A stretch of 64,000 bases of DNA from Phycisphaerales bacterium (GTDB lineage: Bacteria; Planctomycetota; Phycisphaerae; UBA1845; UTPLA1). Shown here in pieces: positions 1 through 9,730 of this stretch. The stretch lies in NCBI GenBank assembly GCA_020639075.1, contig JACKHI010000001.1:5084001-5148000 (forward strand), written 5' to 3'. A program made the translations under genes and the position numbers. The stretch's first letter is position 1; each line of letters begins with the position of its first letter. Below the pieces are notes generated by a model. That model made no database searches and was not told the origin of the DNA. It saw only the letters and a list, made by a program, of their open reading frames with translations.

Positions 1-3000
1 TGTCGCGAACGAATGCGAGGACGGTATCGAGTTCGCCTTTCCTAAGAACATCCGTCGTGTCGTAATACCCGGGCGAACCGTCCGCTGATTTGTATGCGCT
101 GAAGACCGAGGACGCCTTGGACTGATGCGCCGGATCGATGGCTGAGAGTGCGTCGAAGTCGATTAATCCGCGCGGCCGTAACTTCTTGAAGGGTGCGAAT
201 TCGTCGTCGTTCGCCTCATCCGGATGATCGAGTTTCTCACGCGCCCATTTGATCGGCAGCAGCATGGCGCCGGCCGTTTCGATCCGCCCAAGATTGAGTT
301 CGTCGGCGTGATCACGAACCACAAGGAGATAGGCGAGCAGCTGCAATGCGAGGCCGTGATAGACTTCGTCGAGCGACGCCAGCCGGCTGATTTTTCGCTT
401 GTAGTCGAACACGACGGCGAGGCGCGTCGAAGCGTCCGCGAGCAGATCGATCCGATCGATTTTGCCGCGAATCGACACGATCTCGCCCCGTTGCGTCGAC
501 AGCCTCAATGCCGGCCAGTCGCCCTTGGGGCCGTAGTTCTTTTCCGTGCCGATGGGGCGGAGTTGTGTTCTGCCGACGGTTTCCTGATGACCAAGCAGAA
601 ACGCGGGCAGTTCGCGCCGGCTTCGCCACGTGAGGCTGCGGCGTTGCGCCTCGTCCAGATTCAAATCGTCGGCGAACGCAGGAAGGACGTTCGTACACAG
701 GTTGACAACGCGATCGGCGATCGACGCTTCGGACAATTCGGCCAGTGCTTCGCCAGACTCGATCAGTTCGTTGACGAATTGCTCGAGCACGGAATGATAG
801 AACTGTCCCCATCGTACGTCGGACAACTCGTGGACATCGCGAGGTCGCAGTCGCAAACCGTAGCGGGCGAAGTGCTGAAACTCGCAACGCGCGAACGACT
901 CGAGCTGCGTGACGCTGGTTTCGTGCGGCGGCGCCCAAACGGCCTTCACGGCGCTATCTGACAAAGCGGCGGGCTTCGATGGCAGGAGTCCGGTGAGGGC
1001 ATGTTGAAGCGCCGTCGTAATGTGCGTGTCGTGATGGTGGGCAGCCCAGTTGTAGACAGACAGGGTCGATGAATCGAGGGATGTTCCTTTTTCGCCGAGT
1101 TGCGGTCGGACGGCCTTGCCGAGTGCGGCGGCAACGGAGACAGCAAGATCGCCCGTTGTCGAAATGCCGTTGACGGCGTCGCCCGCCGTGCGGCAAATCG
1201 CTTCGTCACCCAGGGCGGCGCGGAGATTCGCCCAATAAAGCGAAGGCTGCATTTCCTTGCCGTCATCGCTGCGTCGGGGGCGGCTGATCCACAACACTTG
1301 GCTCGCTCTCGTTACGCCGACGTAGAGCAGCAATCGTTCCTCGCGAAGTCGTTCAAGTCGCGAACGGCCCAGCGCTGCGCCTTTGTTCTCCAGGAACGCA
1401 CGCTCCTCGTCGCCGAGCAGGCCTTCGTCGACGATGCGTCCCGGCCATAATCCGTCGGCCAGCCCCAGGACGAATGCGGCTCGCAATCCCGGCGGCTGTC
1501 TGCCGCGATCGACGCTGCTGACGATGACCTGGTCGAGGGTCGGCGGCACCAGTCCGAGCGTCAACTCCGACAGGCCCGATTCCAGCGTCTCTCGGAACTG
1601 TCGGCCGCGAAGTTCGACGTCTCCGAGCGCGGCGACGAGCTCTTCCAGGAGATCCACGATGCCCGACCAGACTTGGACATGTTCCGACGCTTCATCGAGA
1701 TCGCCGCGAGCTTCGGCGTCCGCGCTCCACGCGTCGAGCGTTTGGCGAACGTTGAATCGCTCCAGCGTCGCGCTTAATCGCGTGATCCAGTTGCGGCAGG
1801 TCGTTGGCGCGGCGGCGCCGGGCCAAAAGTCATCGAATCGCGTTCGAAGCGCGATCCGCGCCGCCTCAACGTGTGCGACGGCCTGTTTGGCTGCATTGGT
1901 TCGTTTGTCATCGAAGCCCGGCGGTTTGCGAGTCCAGGTGGACTCCCATTGCACAGGCGTCGTCAGACCGTTGGCCAGGACGTAATTGTCAATCGCATCG
2001 GCATCTTCCGTAGAAATGCCGGTAAGACTGCTTTTCAGAATCTGCGCCATCGACGACTCGAATGACAGACCGCCGATGAGACTGACGAGGCCTCGAACGA
2101 GCCGAACCAGCGGATGGTGATGTGTCGGCCGGCGCCGATCGATGAAGAATGGAATTCCGTGCCGCCGCAGTTCGGCGCTCAGCAGGTCGTGATAGGGTTC
2201 AAGGCTTCGAACCAGAACGGCGATGTCGCGATAGCGCATCGGGTTCGTATCCCGCCGCGTCAAGTCGAGAATCGCGCGGGCGGCGGCGCGCGCTTCATCG
2301 CGCAGATCGCCGGCGACGACGAGTTGTGCTTCGCAAAATTCCTTGACCGGCGGCGGCGCGTCCGGCTCATCGCCTGTCGCGCCGGGTTGCGTGAAGAGTC
2401 GTTGTTCCAGCTTCGACAGCGCCGGAGCGGCGCTGAATCGCGTTGGTGCGTCGGTCAGTCGTTTCACGGGTTCCAGCGGTACGCCAGCTTCAGCGAACGA
2501 GCGGAATAGCTCGGCCATTGTCACGAGAGTCTTGGCAAACAAGTCGGCTTCGTCGGGCTTGGCTGTGGTCTCGGCGATGGAATCGTCGTCGCGAACGCGG
2601 GCCGGATCGAGCAGGATCGCCACGTCGAGCGACGTCGCCAGCCGGGATAATTCGACCAGCGTCGTCAACTGCTCGCGCGTGAAACTGGCGAAACCGTCGG
2701 CCCAAACGCGTGCACCGCGGAGCCAGTCCGCCTGCGCCATTCGGGCGCGGGCCAGCGCCAGGACGCCGTCCGGATCGACGCGATCGTCTCCCAGGTAATC
2801 GCAATACGCGCGATAGAGAATCGCCAGGTCATGCAGCCGCGGAAATGTGGGAGCGTCCTCTGATTCCGCCGCCTTGGCGCACGCTTCCAGCCGCTCGACG
2901 GAGACTGATTCTCGAAACAGCTCCGACAGCGCCCCGGCCAATTCCGCCACGAATCCGCCGCGATCCGCCAGCCGTCCGAATTCCATGAACTGCTGCCGGT

Positions 3001-3310
3001 CGCGGCCGAGCAGGAAACGCACGGCCATCTGACGACCGATCGGCGTGAGCGGCGTCGGCATGCCGCCGGTCGATTCGCTGAGGATGCGTTGGGCGAGGCG
3101 TCGAAAGCTGAGGACTTCGCAACGGCCGAGTGTCGTGCCCTCGGACAGGGCGAGGAGTAAGCGTTCGGACTGCAGCGCCGCCTGTTCAGGGACGAGGAAA
3201 ATCAGCCGGGGACCTTCGGCGCGGCTTCGCGCGAGTTCCTGGCGAATTTCGTTCAGGCAGAATCGGGTCTTGCCCGATCCGGCGCGACCGGCGATAAGTC
3301 GTACCGACAT
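1..3310 (-). CDS. addB: AddB-type helicase-nuclease subunit (partial, 3' end off window)
   Basis: About 1,103 codons are open from the ATG at 3310 to the window edge with no stop, so the C-terminus is missing. The product is the AddB/RexB-like subunit of the AddAB helicase-nuclease, which processes double-strand DNA ends for recombination. Residues 8-15 (GRAGSGKT) form a Walker A loop. Near residue 808 is a lone Cys (ARCEFQHF), matching the first cysteine of the AddB iron-sulfur cluster; the other three would lie off the window. Around residues 955-975 are GKIDRID and VFDYKR, the D and DYK elements of a PD-(D/E)xK nuclease. An AAGGAG ribosome site lies 8 bases before the ATG. The gene is divergent from the operon at 3471. 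AddA is not in the window. Confidence 0.9.
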   Translation of the reverse strand, partial: MSVRLIAGRAGSGKTRFCLNEIRQELARSRAEGPRLIFLVPEQAALQSERLLLALSEGTTLGRCEVLSFRRLAQRILSESTGGMPTPLTPIGRQMAVRFLLGRDRQQFMEFGRLADRGGFVAELAGALSELFRESVSVERLEACAKAAESEDAPTFPRLHDLAILYRAYCDYLGDDRVDPDGVLALARARMAQADWLRGARVWADGFASFTREQLTTLVELSRLATSLDVAILLDPARVRDDDSIAETTAKPDEADLFAKTLVTMAELFRSFAEAGVPLEPVKRLTDAPTRFSAAPALSKLEQRLFTQPGATGDEPDAPPPVKEFCEAQLVVAGDLRDEARAAARAILDLTRRDTNPMRYRDIAVLVRSLEPYHDLLSAELRRHGIPFFIDRRRPTHHHPLVRLVRGLVSLIGGLSFESSMAQILKSSLTGISTEDADAIDNYVLANGLTTPVQWESTWTRKPPGFDDKRTNAAKQAVAHVEAARIALRTRFDDFWPGAAAPTTCRNWITRLSATLERFNVRQTLDAWSADAEARGDLDEASEHVQVWSGIVDLLEELVAALGDVELRGRQFRETLESGLSELTLGLVPPTLDQVIVSSVDRGRQPPGLRAAFVLGLADGLWPGRIVDEGLLGDEERAFLENKGAALGRSRLERLREERLLLYVGVTRASQVLWISRPRRSDDGKEMQPSLYWANLRAALGDEAICRTAGDAVNGISTTGDLAVSVAAALGKAVRPQLGEKGTSLDSSTLSVYNWAAHHHDTHITTALQHALTGLLPSKPAALSDSAVKAVWAPPHETSVTQLESFARCEFQHFARYGLRLRPRDVHELSDVRWGQFYHSVLEQFVNELIESGEALAELSEASIADRVVNLCTNVLPAFADDLNLDEAQRRSLTWRSRRELPAFLLGHQETVGRTQLRPIGTEKNYGPKGDWPALRLSTQRGEIVSIRGKIDRIDLLADASTRLAVVFDYKRKISRLASLDEVYHGLALQLLAYLLVVRDHADELNLGRIETAGAMLLPIKWAREKLDHPDEANDDEFAPFKKLRPRGLIDFDALSAIDPAHQSKASSVFSAYKSADGSPGYYDTTDVLRKGELDTVLAFVRD

Positions 3311-3470
3311 CTGGCCCGCTCCTTCTTGACCCGCGAACATGCGGAATATCGGATGAACGTAACACGAAGCCGCGCGGGATTCAAAACGGCTGGGGCGAGA
3401 TGGACTTCCGGCGGTAGAATCGTCGGAGCGCGAACGCCGAGCGACGCCTGAAGGGAAGGCCGAAGTCCTC

Positions 3471-4925
3471 TTGATTGCCGACGCACTGTCAACCTTGCCC
3501 TATTGGCTGGAGTATCTCTGCCAGTTCAAGACGTATTTCGCGCTGTTCGCCGCAGCGGCCGTTGTGACGTTTATCGCGACGCCGCTTTACATTCTGGCGG
3601 CCCAGCGTTTCGGCTGGACCGATCGACCCGGCGGCCGCAAGCGCCATGCGCGCGTGACGGCGACGATGGGCGGGCTCGTCGTTTTCATTACGGTTTTCGC
3701 CGGGGCGATGATCGCCATGCAGGCGGACAACCTTGTCGGCCAAAAGCTGCGAGAGAGTCGGGTTTACGTCTATTCGCTGCTCGCCTGCACGTTGTGCATG
3801 CTGCTGCTCGGAATCGTGGACGATCGTCGCGCCGTGCGTCCCCGGATCAAGCTGATCGTACAGGCGGTGGTGGCGATCGCCGCTGTTTCAGTGGGTTTTC
3901 GCGTCGACGCGATCACGCTCCCTTGGTGGGACTCGTTCGTTCTGCCGCCGTTCGTCGGGATTGCGATCTCATTCATATGGATCGTCGGCATTACGAATGC
4001 GATCAATCTGACGGACGGTCTTGACGGTCTTGCCGTGGGCATCTGCCTGCTGGCGTCGAGCGTCAACGCTGTCGTCGCCATCTGGCTCGGCAATCATTAC
4101 ATGACTGTGATGATGGTCCTGCTGGCGGGTTCGTTGCTGGGTTTCCTCCGCTACAACTTTCATCCGGCCCGCGTGTTCCTGGGGGACACGGGCTCGATGG
4201 CGCTGGGGATGTTCCTGGCGATGGCGTCGTTGCGATCCGCCCAGAAGGCGCACACGGCCGTATTGATCCTGATTCCGCTATTCGCGCTCGGATACCCGAT
4301 ATTTGATACGCTCCTGGCGATTGCCCGTCGCTCGCTCCGTGGTCAGCCGCTGTTTTCGTCCGATCGCGATCACATTCATCATCGCCTGATCGATCGCGGC
4401 GCACGACCTTCGACGGCGGCGATCCAGATCTACATCGCGAGTTTTATTCTGTGCCTGATGTGTATCGCGGCGGCGGCGGCGAATCACTTCATCCTCGGTG
4501 TGGGCATCGCGTTTGTGCTGGCGATGGCGGTCTTCAGTGCACGGGTCCTGGGATACCTGGAGTGGGGCGGCTGGGTTGCGAGATGGGGCGGGCGCGAGGA
4601 AACGCGTATTCTCCACGCCGCCGCGAACCTGGCGAGACTGAAACTTCGTCGCGCGAGAACGGATGCGGAGCGCGCGATTGCCCTCGGCATACTCGCGCGT
4701 GAGATCGGCTGTCGGCGAATCGAACTCGTTCGCGCGGGTGCGGTCGTCGCGGATCGCGTGATTGACAACGCGGCCCCGGCCGAGTCTTCAGTGCGCCGCG
4801 TGGAACTTTCGGTTTCGGATGCGCTCATGCTGCGGTTGGAACTCGTCGAGGGGACGGCGCCTGATGACGTTCGGGTGCAGCTCCTGGAGGAAGTCGCGTC
4901 GACTGTGCGAGACGGAACCACATGA
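3471..4925 (+). CDS. MraY/WecA-family undecaprenyl-phosphate sugar-1-phosphate transferase with C-terminal extension
   Basis: A 484-residue polytopic protein of the glycosyltransferase-4 (MraY/WecA/TagO) family, which moves a sugar-1-phosphate from a UDP-sugar onto undecaprenyl phosphate at the inner membrane. It shows the family aspartate motif DDRRAVRP, NLTDGLDGLA, GDTGSMALG and HIHHRL, the last typical of bacterial WecA-type enzymes. About ten hydrophobic segments fill residues 10-365. After the last one, residues 375-484 form a soluble Arg/Glu-rich tail that the core family lacks. The start is a TTG with only a weak GAAGG upstream. Its stop overlaps the next glycosyltransferase gene by four bases (ATGA), so the two are probably translationally coupled and act in one surface-glycan pathway. 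The sugar is unknown. Confidence 0.88.
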   Translation: MIADALSTLPYWLEYLCQFKTYFALFAAAAVVTFIATPLYILAAQRFGWTDRPGGRKRHARVTATMGGLVVFITVFAGAMIAMQADNLVGQKLRESRVYVYSLLACTLCMLLLGIVDDRRAVRPRIKLIVQAVVAIAAVSVGFRVDAITLPWWDSFVLPPFVGIAISFIWIVGITNAINLTDGLDGLAVGICLLASSVNAVVAIWLGNHYMTVMMVLLAGSLLGFLRYNFHPARVFLGDTGSMALGMFLAMASLRSAQKAHTAVLILIPLFALGYPIFDTLLAIARRSLRGQPLFSSDRDHIHHRLIDRGARPSTAAIQIYIASFILCLMCIAAAAANHFILGVGIAFVLAMAVFSARVLGYLEWGGWVARWGGREETRILHAAANLARLKLRRARTDAERAIALGILAREIGCRRIELVRAGAVVADRVIDNAAPAESSVRRVELSVSDALMLRLELVEGTAPDDVRVQLLEEVASTVRDGTT

Positions 4926-6148
4926 GCGCCGCGCGACACATCCTGTTCATCAACGAGTTTTACTATCCGGACATTTGCGCGAGTTCGGCTGTGTTGTCGG
5001 ATCGACTGCCTCGCATCAAGCGTTTACGTCCGGACTGGAAAGTGAGCGTCATCGCAGGCAATCGGGCATGGGACAACCCGACTGTCGTGTATCCGTCGTC
5101 TGAGTTGCATGAGGGCGTCGACATCGTTCGCGTGGTGCGACCGATCGTTCGCCGCAAGAGTCTGGTGCAGCGAGCAGTCGGGTTTGCCGCATTTCAACAT
5201 CGCGCCGTCAGGGCGGGGCGCCGGCTGGATCGAGTGGATTGTGTTGTCGCGACAACGGCACCGCCGCAAGGGGCTGCGATCGCGAGGAAAATCGCAGGTA
5301 TGCACAAGTGTCCATATGTGTACTGCGTTCTTGATCTTTACCCGGATCTTGCGGCCACGCTCGGCAAGGTGCGCGAAGGGTCTTTCGTCTTTCGCCGTTG
5401 GCTGAAGAGCGACACGTGGCTGATGTGCGACGCCGCGCGCGTCATTTCGATTGCCGAGGAGATGACGAAGCGGATTGGCCGCACGCGAAGCGTGGCTGTC
5501 GAAAAGCTCGGCACGATTCACGATGGATTCGATCCGGCGCGTATCGCGCCGCCGACGCCCGATGCTCCAAATCGATTCGCGGCGGAGCACAACCCTGAGG
5601 GCCGGTTCGTCGTGCAATACGCCGGCAACATGGGCCTGTCGCATCCGTTCGATTCAATTCTGGAAGCCGCCATCCGGCTCGGCGGTCATCGCGATATCCA
5701 GTTCCAGTTTATCGGTGACGGTCCGCATCGGAAGATGATCGAGGAGCGTCTTCCGTCAAATGCGAAACTGATCGACTATGTCCCTGCGAGCCGATTGTGG
5801 GAAGTGCTTCACGCCGCGGATTTGTGCCTGATTTCGCAGCAGAGCGACATGTATGACAAGGCGCTACCCTACAAAGTCTATGGGATCCTCGCCGCCGCCA
5901 AGCCGGCGATTTTCATCGGCAACGAACGGTCTGAAATCGCCCGGTGGCTGACGGAGCACGATGCGGGGATGTCCGTTCGACAGGAGGATCCGGACGCGCT
6001 CGTGGACGCGATCAAGTCGCTGAAAAGCGATCCGGCCGTCGCGACACGAATGGGATGCAACGGCCGCGCGCTACTCGAAGCACATCTCCTCGCTCAACAG
6101 GCCGCCGAATCGTGGATCGCCGAAATCGAAGGCGTCATCTCGCCGTGA
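4922..6148 (+). CDS. GT4-family (GT-B fold) glycosyltransferase, WbuB-like
   Basis: A 408-residue cytosolic glycosyltransferase. The N-terminus (HILFINEFYYPD) and the C-terminal half, with VVQYAGNMG, QFIGDGPHR and LIDYVPASRLWEVLHAADLCLI, follow the GT-B pattern of WbuB/WcaI-like family 4 enzymes, which extend lipid-linked glycans. The expected E-x7-E nucleotide-sugar element is replaced by the divergent LPYKVYGILAAAKPAIF (roughly residues 314-330). The ATG overlaps the TGA of the preceding phosphoglycosyltransferase gene, so this enzyme probably adds the next sugar to the lipid-linked product made there. Donor and acceptor cannot be read from the sequence. Confidence 0.85.
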   Translation: MSAARHILFINEFYYPDICASSAVLSDRLPRIKRLRPDWKVSVIAGNRAWDNPTVVYPSSELHEGVDIVRVVRPIVRRKSLVQRAVGFAAFQHRAVRAGRRLDRVDCVVATTAPPQGAAIARKIAGMHKCPYVYCVLDLYPDLAATLGKVREGSFVFRRWLKSDTWLMCDAARVISIAEEMTKRIGRTRSVAVEKLGTIHDGFDPARIAPPTPDAPNRFAAEHNPEGRFVVQYAGNMGLSHPFDSILEAAIRLGGHRDIQFQFIGDGPHRKMIEERLPSNAKLIDYVPASRLWEVLHAADLCLISQQSDMYDKALPYKVYGILAAAKPAIFIGNERSEIARWLTEHDAGMSVRQEDPDALVDAIKSLKSDPAVATRMGCNGRALLEAHLLAQQAAESWIAEIEGVISP

Positions 6149-6203
6149 GCGTCCTTGCCAACGGGCCTATGGATTGAGGGAAGGAACCGGCGTGGCGCGC
6201 GAC

Positions 6204-6222
6204 GTCACGAGTCGTTCGTGAC
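6204..6222. terminator. Hairpin between convergent genes
   Basis: GTCACGA and TCGTGAC form a perfect 7-bp stem with a 5-base loop in the 82-bp gap between two converging genes. There is no T-tract, so it is at best a weak bidirectional terminator. Confidence 0.35.
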
Positions 6223-6230
6223 ATAAGCGA

Positions 6231-8384
6231 TCAGTCCTGCAGCTGCGTCGCCAGCGGTACGTCCAGATCGTCCACGAGGACGCGCAATGGTTCGGCGACG
6301 CTCCATGCCTGCCACGGGCAACCGTTCGGTGCATGCGGAGCATCCGCGTCGGCGATTTCGCTGATGCCGCCGATGCCGGCCTCTTCGAAATGCGTGATGA
6401 AGCGATCGAAGAACTTCCGCGCAGTCGGAACCGAATCTTTGCCGTGCGTTTTTACGTAGGCGCTGACGAATGGACCGATCAGCCAAGGCCAGACGGTCCC
6501 CTGATGATAGGACTCGTCTCGTGCGACGGGATCGCCTGCGTAGCGGCTGCGATAATCGGGGTGGTTCGGCGAGAGCGTTCGCATACCCATTGGCGTGAGT
6601 AGTTCGCGCTCGCATACATCGACGACGCTGCGCCAGCGCGACGCGTCGAGGATGTCATGGGGCAAGCTGATCGCGAGCAACTGGTTCGGGCGGATACGAT
6701 CGTCTGTTGTGCCTTTTACGTGATCGACATCGACAATATCAAACAGACAACCCGATTGGGCGTTCCAGAATCGTTCGTTGAAGGCGGTTCGGCATTGTTG
6801 CGCAAGATCGCACCATGCCTTCGCCCGAATCCCGTCGCGTGCGTGTACCGCGAAGTCCGCGGCGATGCTGATGGCGTTGTACCAAAGGGCGTTGATTTCG
6901 ACAGGCTTGCCGATGCGCGGCGTGATCGTTCGATCGCCGATCTTGGCATCCATCCACGTCAATGCGTGGCCCGTTTCGCCGGCGGCGAGAAGTCCGTCGC
7001 TGTCGACGCGAATGCCGTGTCGCGTGCCGTCGATGTGACATTCGACGATGCTGCAGACGATGGGATAGAGCGTTTCGCTGATCAGGGCCCAGTCTTTCGT
7101 GTGGCGGACGTAGGCGTCCATCGCGTGGATGTACCAAAGCGTCGCATCGCACGTGTTGTATTGGGGGGGCTCGCCATAGGGCGGAAAGCGATTCGGAATC
7201 ATGCCGCGATCGACGTGCTTCGCGAACATCCGGATGATCCTCCGGGCGTCGCCGTATCGGCCGGTCGACAGACAGAGGCCGGGTAATGAGATGAACGTGT
7301 CGCGGCCCCAGTCGCCGAACCACGGATAGCCCGCGAGGATCGTCCGCAAATCGTCTTCGCGACTGACGATGAACTGCTTGGCGGATTCCCGCAGATTCTC
7401 GGCGAATTGCGCGTAGTCGGGTTGCTGTCGGTCGTCGCCGGGATTTGGTACATCCTGCCTTTGTGTCGGGTTGATGGGGGCGCGATGCGCATGCTCCGCC
7501 TGGCCTGTCGATGCGTGGTTGCCGCGTTTTTTCGAACGACGGCGTTTCTTGCGGTGGGTTGACGCCTTACCGATCGTCGCGCGATCCCAGAGCGCGTCGG
7601 CCGTGCCCAATAGCCGCGTTCCGGCCGCGACGATCGCTGCCGACGCGGCGTCGCGCGTCAGCGTTGCGTGAATTGTGCCGGGCGTGAAAAGATCCTGTTC
7701 GCAGTCGAACCCGCGATCCTGTTCGACGGGAAGCCGGAAACCGTAATACCAATCGTTCGCTTTCTCGAATGCTCCCGTGTATTTCATGTGCAGGACGGAT
7801 GGCGAGTCTTTCCATTCAATGTCGATCGAATGGGCGTCGCTGTCGACGGCTGGACGCCCCTGCGTCGCGGCGTTTGTCAGGTGATGGAAGTGCCGATTCG
7901 TGATCAGCGGCCGGATCGACAACGCCGCCGAATCGCCTTCGATCAGCCTGAAGCGAACGACGACTGTATCCTCGCCCTCGATCATCGCGAGGGACTGTTC
8001 GATCACGGCGGCTCCGGCGCGCCATCGCCAACGGGGTCTCGGCCCGGCGACGAACGACGTCATAAGCGCGAAACCCTGGGGATGAATCGCATCGCGGTAC
8101 ACGTTGGTGCCGAGTTCGTATGTCTGAATACCGACGAGGGCAGACACGTCGAGTTTGGCCAGTAGGACCGTGCGCTTGACGGGCGGCTCCGTCGCGGCGA
8201 CGAGCAGACCGTGATAGCGTCGCGTCAGCGCCTGGCTGATCGTTGCGGACGCGTATCCGCCTCGCCCGTTACATACGAGCCACTCGCGATCGAATGCGGT
8301 CCGGGCGTCGAAGGGTCCCCGAAGCTCGCGATGAACTGCCCTGGATTTGTTTGTCGGCGGTTTTTTCATTTGTGTCAGCAACAT
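6231..8384 (-). CDS. Glycogen debranching enzyme (amylo-alpha-1,6-glucosidase, GH133-like)
   Basis: A 717-residue cytosolic enzyme expected to hydrolyse alpha-1,6 branches of glycogen. The N-terminal domain begins with the family pattern EWLVCNGRGGYASATI and RRYHGLLVAA (residues 35-65). The catalytic (alpha/alpha)6 domain shows PWFGDWGRDTFISLPGL, then IPNRFPPYG, YNTCDATLWYI, ALTWMDAKIGD and PVEINALWYNA, all characteristic of the archaeal/bacterial amylo-1,6-glucosidase family. Between the domains, roughly residues 275-335, is a low-complexity stretch rich in Lys, Arg, Gln and Pro that looks like a disordered insert. Another ATG follows five codons later; neither start has a clear ribosome site. 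The next gene upstream is an ATP-grasp enzyme on the same strand. Confidence 0.9.
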   Translation of the reverse strand: MLLTQMKKPPTNKSRAVHRELRGPFDARTAFDREWLVCNGRGGYASATISQALTRRYHGLLVAATEPPVKRTVLLAKLDVSALVGIQTYELGTNVYRDAIHPQGFALMTSFVAGPRPRWRWRAGAAVIEQSLAMIEGEDTVVVRFRLIEGDSAALSIRPLITNRHFHHLTNAATQGRPAVDSDAHSIDIEWKDSPSVLHMKYTGAFEKANDWYYGFRLPVEQDRGFDCEQDLFTPGTIHATLTRDAASAAIVAAGTRLLGTADALWDRATIGKASTHRKKRRRSKKRGNHASTGQAEHAHRAPINPTQRQDVPNPGDDRQQPDYAQFAENLRESAKQFIVSREDDLRTILAGYPWFGDWGRDTFISLPGLCLSTGRYGDARRIIRMFAKHVDRGMIPNRFPPYGEPPQYNTCDATLWYIHAMDAYVRHTKDWALISETLYPIVCSIVECHIDGTRHGIRVDSDGLLAAGETGHALTWMDAKIGDRTITPRIGKPVEINALWYNAISIAADFAVHARDGIRAKAWCDLAQQCRTAFNERFWNAQSGCLFDIVDVDHVKGTTDDRIRPNQLLAISLPHDILDASRWRSVVDVCERELLTPMGMRTLSPNHPDYRSRYAGDPVARDESYHQGTVWPWLIGPFVSAYVKTHGKDSVPTARKFFDRFITHFEEAGIGGISEIADADAPHAPNGCPWQAWSVAEPLRVLVDDLDVPLATQLQD

Positions 8385-8417
8385 GACGTATCACGATGCC
8401 GCGTCCCGTCGATGACG

Positions 8418-9311
8418 TCAAGCTGTGGATTCGCGCAACGACTTGACGCGGTCAAGCGTTGCGTGCGCCAGCGTTTCGGCCGCTTCCGGACGATGTCTGA
8501 AGAAAAGCGACGGCTCCACGACTTCGAGTTCGTTCATTCTCAGCGTGCCGTCGGGGGCGCGTAGAAAGTCGGCTCTCGCATAGAGCAGTCGTTCGCCGGC
8601 GCCGGCTCTGACGACGGCCTCGGCGGCGACGCGAAGATCGCGTTCACTCAATTGAATCGGCTCATCGTGCGCACCATAGTCGTCCTGGACGCGATAATCG
8701 CCTGCGACGGGCACCTTTCGGACGGCGTGTGTCGATTGTCCGTCGATGAATATGACGGAGTACTCGCCTTCCTTTTCGACGCTTGCGTAGTAGGGCTGCA
8801 ACATCATCTCGTGCGTCGGCAGCAACTCCGCCAGATGGGCTCGCGCACGTTGAATTCCCTCCGCGCCGGCGTCGAAGCGCATGGTCCCGCTGGACGACGC
8901 ACCAACGACGGGTTTTAGGAAAGCGCGCTGCCATTGCCGCTCCGCGAGGATTTGACCGACGTCGGGGTGGCTGCCCTTTTCGAGCCAGACAGTCGGGATC
9001 GTCGGCACCCCCTGAGACTCGAGGTCGCGCAGATAGCGCTTGTTGGTATTCCAACGGACGATCCGGGCGGGATTCAGGAGAATCGTCCGTTCTGAGACGC
9101 GATCGGCCCAACCGACGAATTCGTCGCGTCGCTGGGAATAATCCCACGTGGTTCGTATGAGGCAGGCGTCAAAGATCGACCAGTCGATGGTCGCGTCGTC
9201 CCAGGCAGGCGTTGCGATCTCCACGCCGGCGGCGCGAAATGCGGCTTCAAGGGGGCGATCGTCCACTTCCCAGTCCGGGAGCGTCGTACATGTTGCCAGC
9301 GCGATCTTCAT
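8418..9311 (-). CDS. ATP-grasp family ligase (RimK/glutathione-synthetase-like)
   Basis: The ORF is open for 427 codons, but the N-terminal 130 residues are low-complexity. The real protein most likely starts at the ATG at 9311 (MKIALATC), giving 297 residues. Planctomycete ATP-grasp proteins of this kind have an N-terminal Rossmann-like domain (here up to TTWDYSQRRDEF), then an ATP-grasp domain: RAFLKPVVGASSSGTMRF binds ATP, EYSVIFIDG lies in the core, and the YARADFLR and RMNELEVVEPSLFF segments carry the Mg-binding Asp, Glu and (in place of Asn) final residues. Such enzymes join a carboxylate to an amine through an acyl-phosphate. The substrate is unknown and the neighbours give no clue. 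Confidence 0.78.
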   Translation of the reverse strand: MKIALATCTTLPDWEVDDRPLEAAFRAAGVEIATPAWDDATIDWSIFDACLIRTTWDYSQRRDEFVGWADRVSERTILLNPARIVRWNTNKRYLRDLESQGVPTIPTVWLEKGSHPDVGQILAERQWQRAFLKPVVGASSSGTMRFDAGAEGIQRARAHLAELLPTHEMMLQPYYASVEKEGEYSVIFIDGQSTHAVRKVPVAGDYRVQDDYGAHDEPIQLSERDLRVAAEAVVRAGAGERLLYARADFLRAPDGTLRMNELEVVEPSLFFRHRPEAAETLAHATLDRVKSLRESTA

Positions 9312-9403
9312 TGGTCGGCGTATCTCGTCGTGTAGGGGCCGGGACCGCGACGTTTGCAGCCGACGCCGAGTTTCCGCAGCGGACAACTTCGTCGATGAAC
9401 CGC

Positions 9404-9730
9404 CTATCGCGAGCGCGGCGACGATCGTACACGCAGATCCGCGGGTTTGGATCGGATCCAGCCGACGAATCGCTGAATTTCCGGATGCGAGATCAGCGCC
9501 TCGATCGTATTGAACGAGTCCGCCAGCTGCTTCTCCGACAGCGTCGCGTGGACTTGGGTATGGCAGGGGCGGCAGAGATCCACGGTCTCGCGACGGCGTT
9601 CGAGGTCGTGGAGGCGGCGCGTCCGCCTGCTGCGATGCTTCATCCGGGGGATCAAATGATGCCGCGTCGTGCCGACGCCGGTACGCTCGCAAAGGGCGCA
9701 ACGCTGGAATGAACTGTTCGGAGGCGTCAT
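9404..9730 (-). CDS. Small HNH endonuclease
   Basis: A 108-residue protein with the HNH layout: CALC near the N-terminus, then TRHHLIPR carrying the catalytic His pair, and CRPCHTQVH as the second zinc-binding half. Such proteins are metal-dependent DNA nucleases; stand-alone copies are common and often of unknown role. Its ATG overlaps the stop of the upstream zinc-ribbon membrane protein (9727-10086), so the two are probably co-transcribed. The 92 bases before the ATP-grasp gene show no other gene. Confidence 0.8.
   Translation of the reverse strand: MTPPNSSFQRCALCERTGVGTTRHHLIPRMKHRSRRTRRLHDLERRRETVDLCRPCHTQVHATLSEKQLADSFNTIEALISHPEIQRFVGWIRSKPADLRVRSSPRSR

Noticed and set aside
8418..9701. 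A 427-residue version of the ATP-grasp protein
   Set aside because: The extra 130 residues are Arg/Pro-rich and overlap the HNH gene; the conserved domain begins at MKIALATC (9311).
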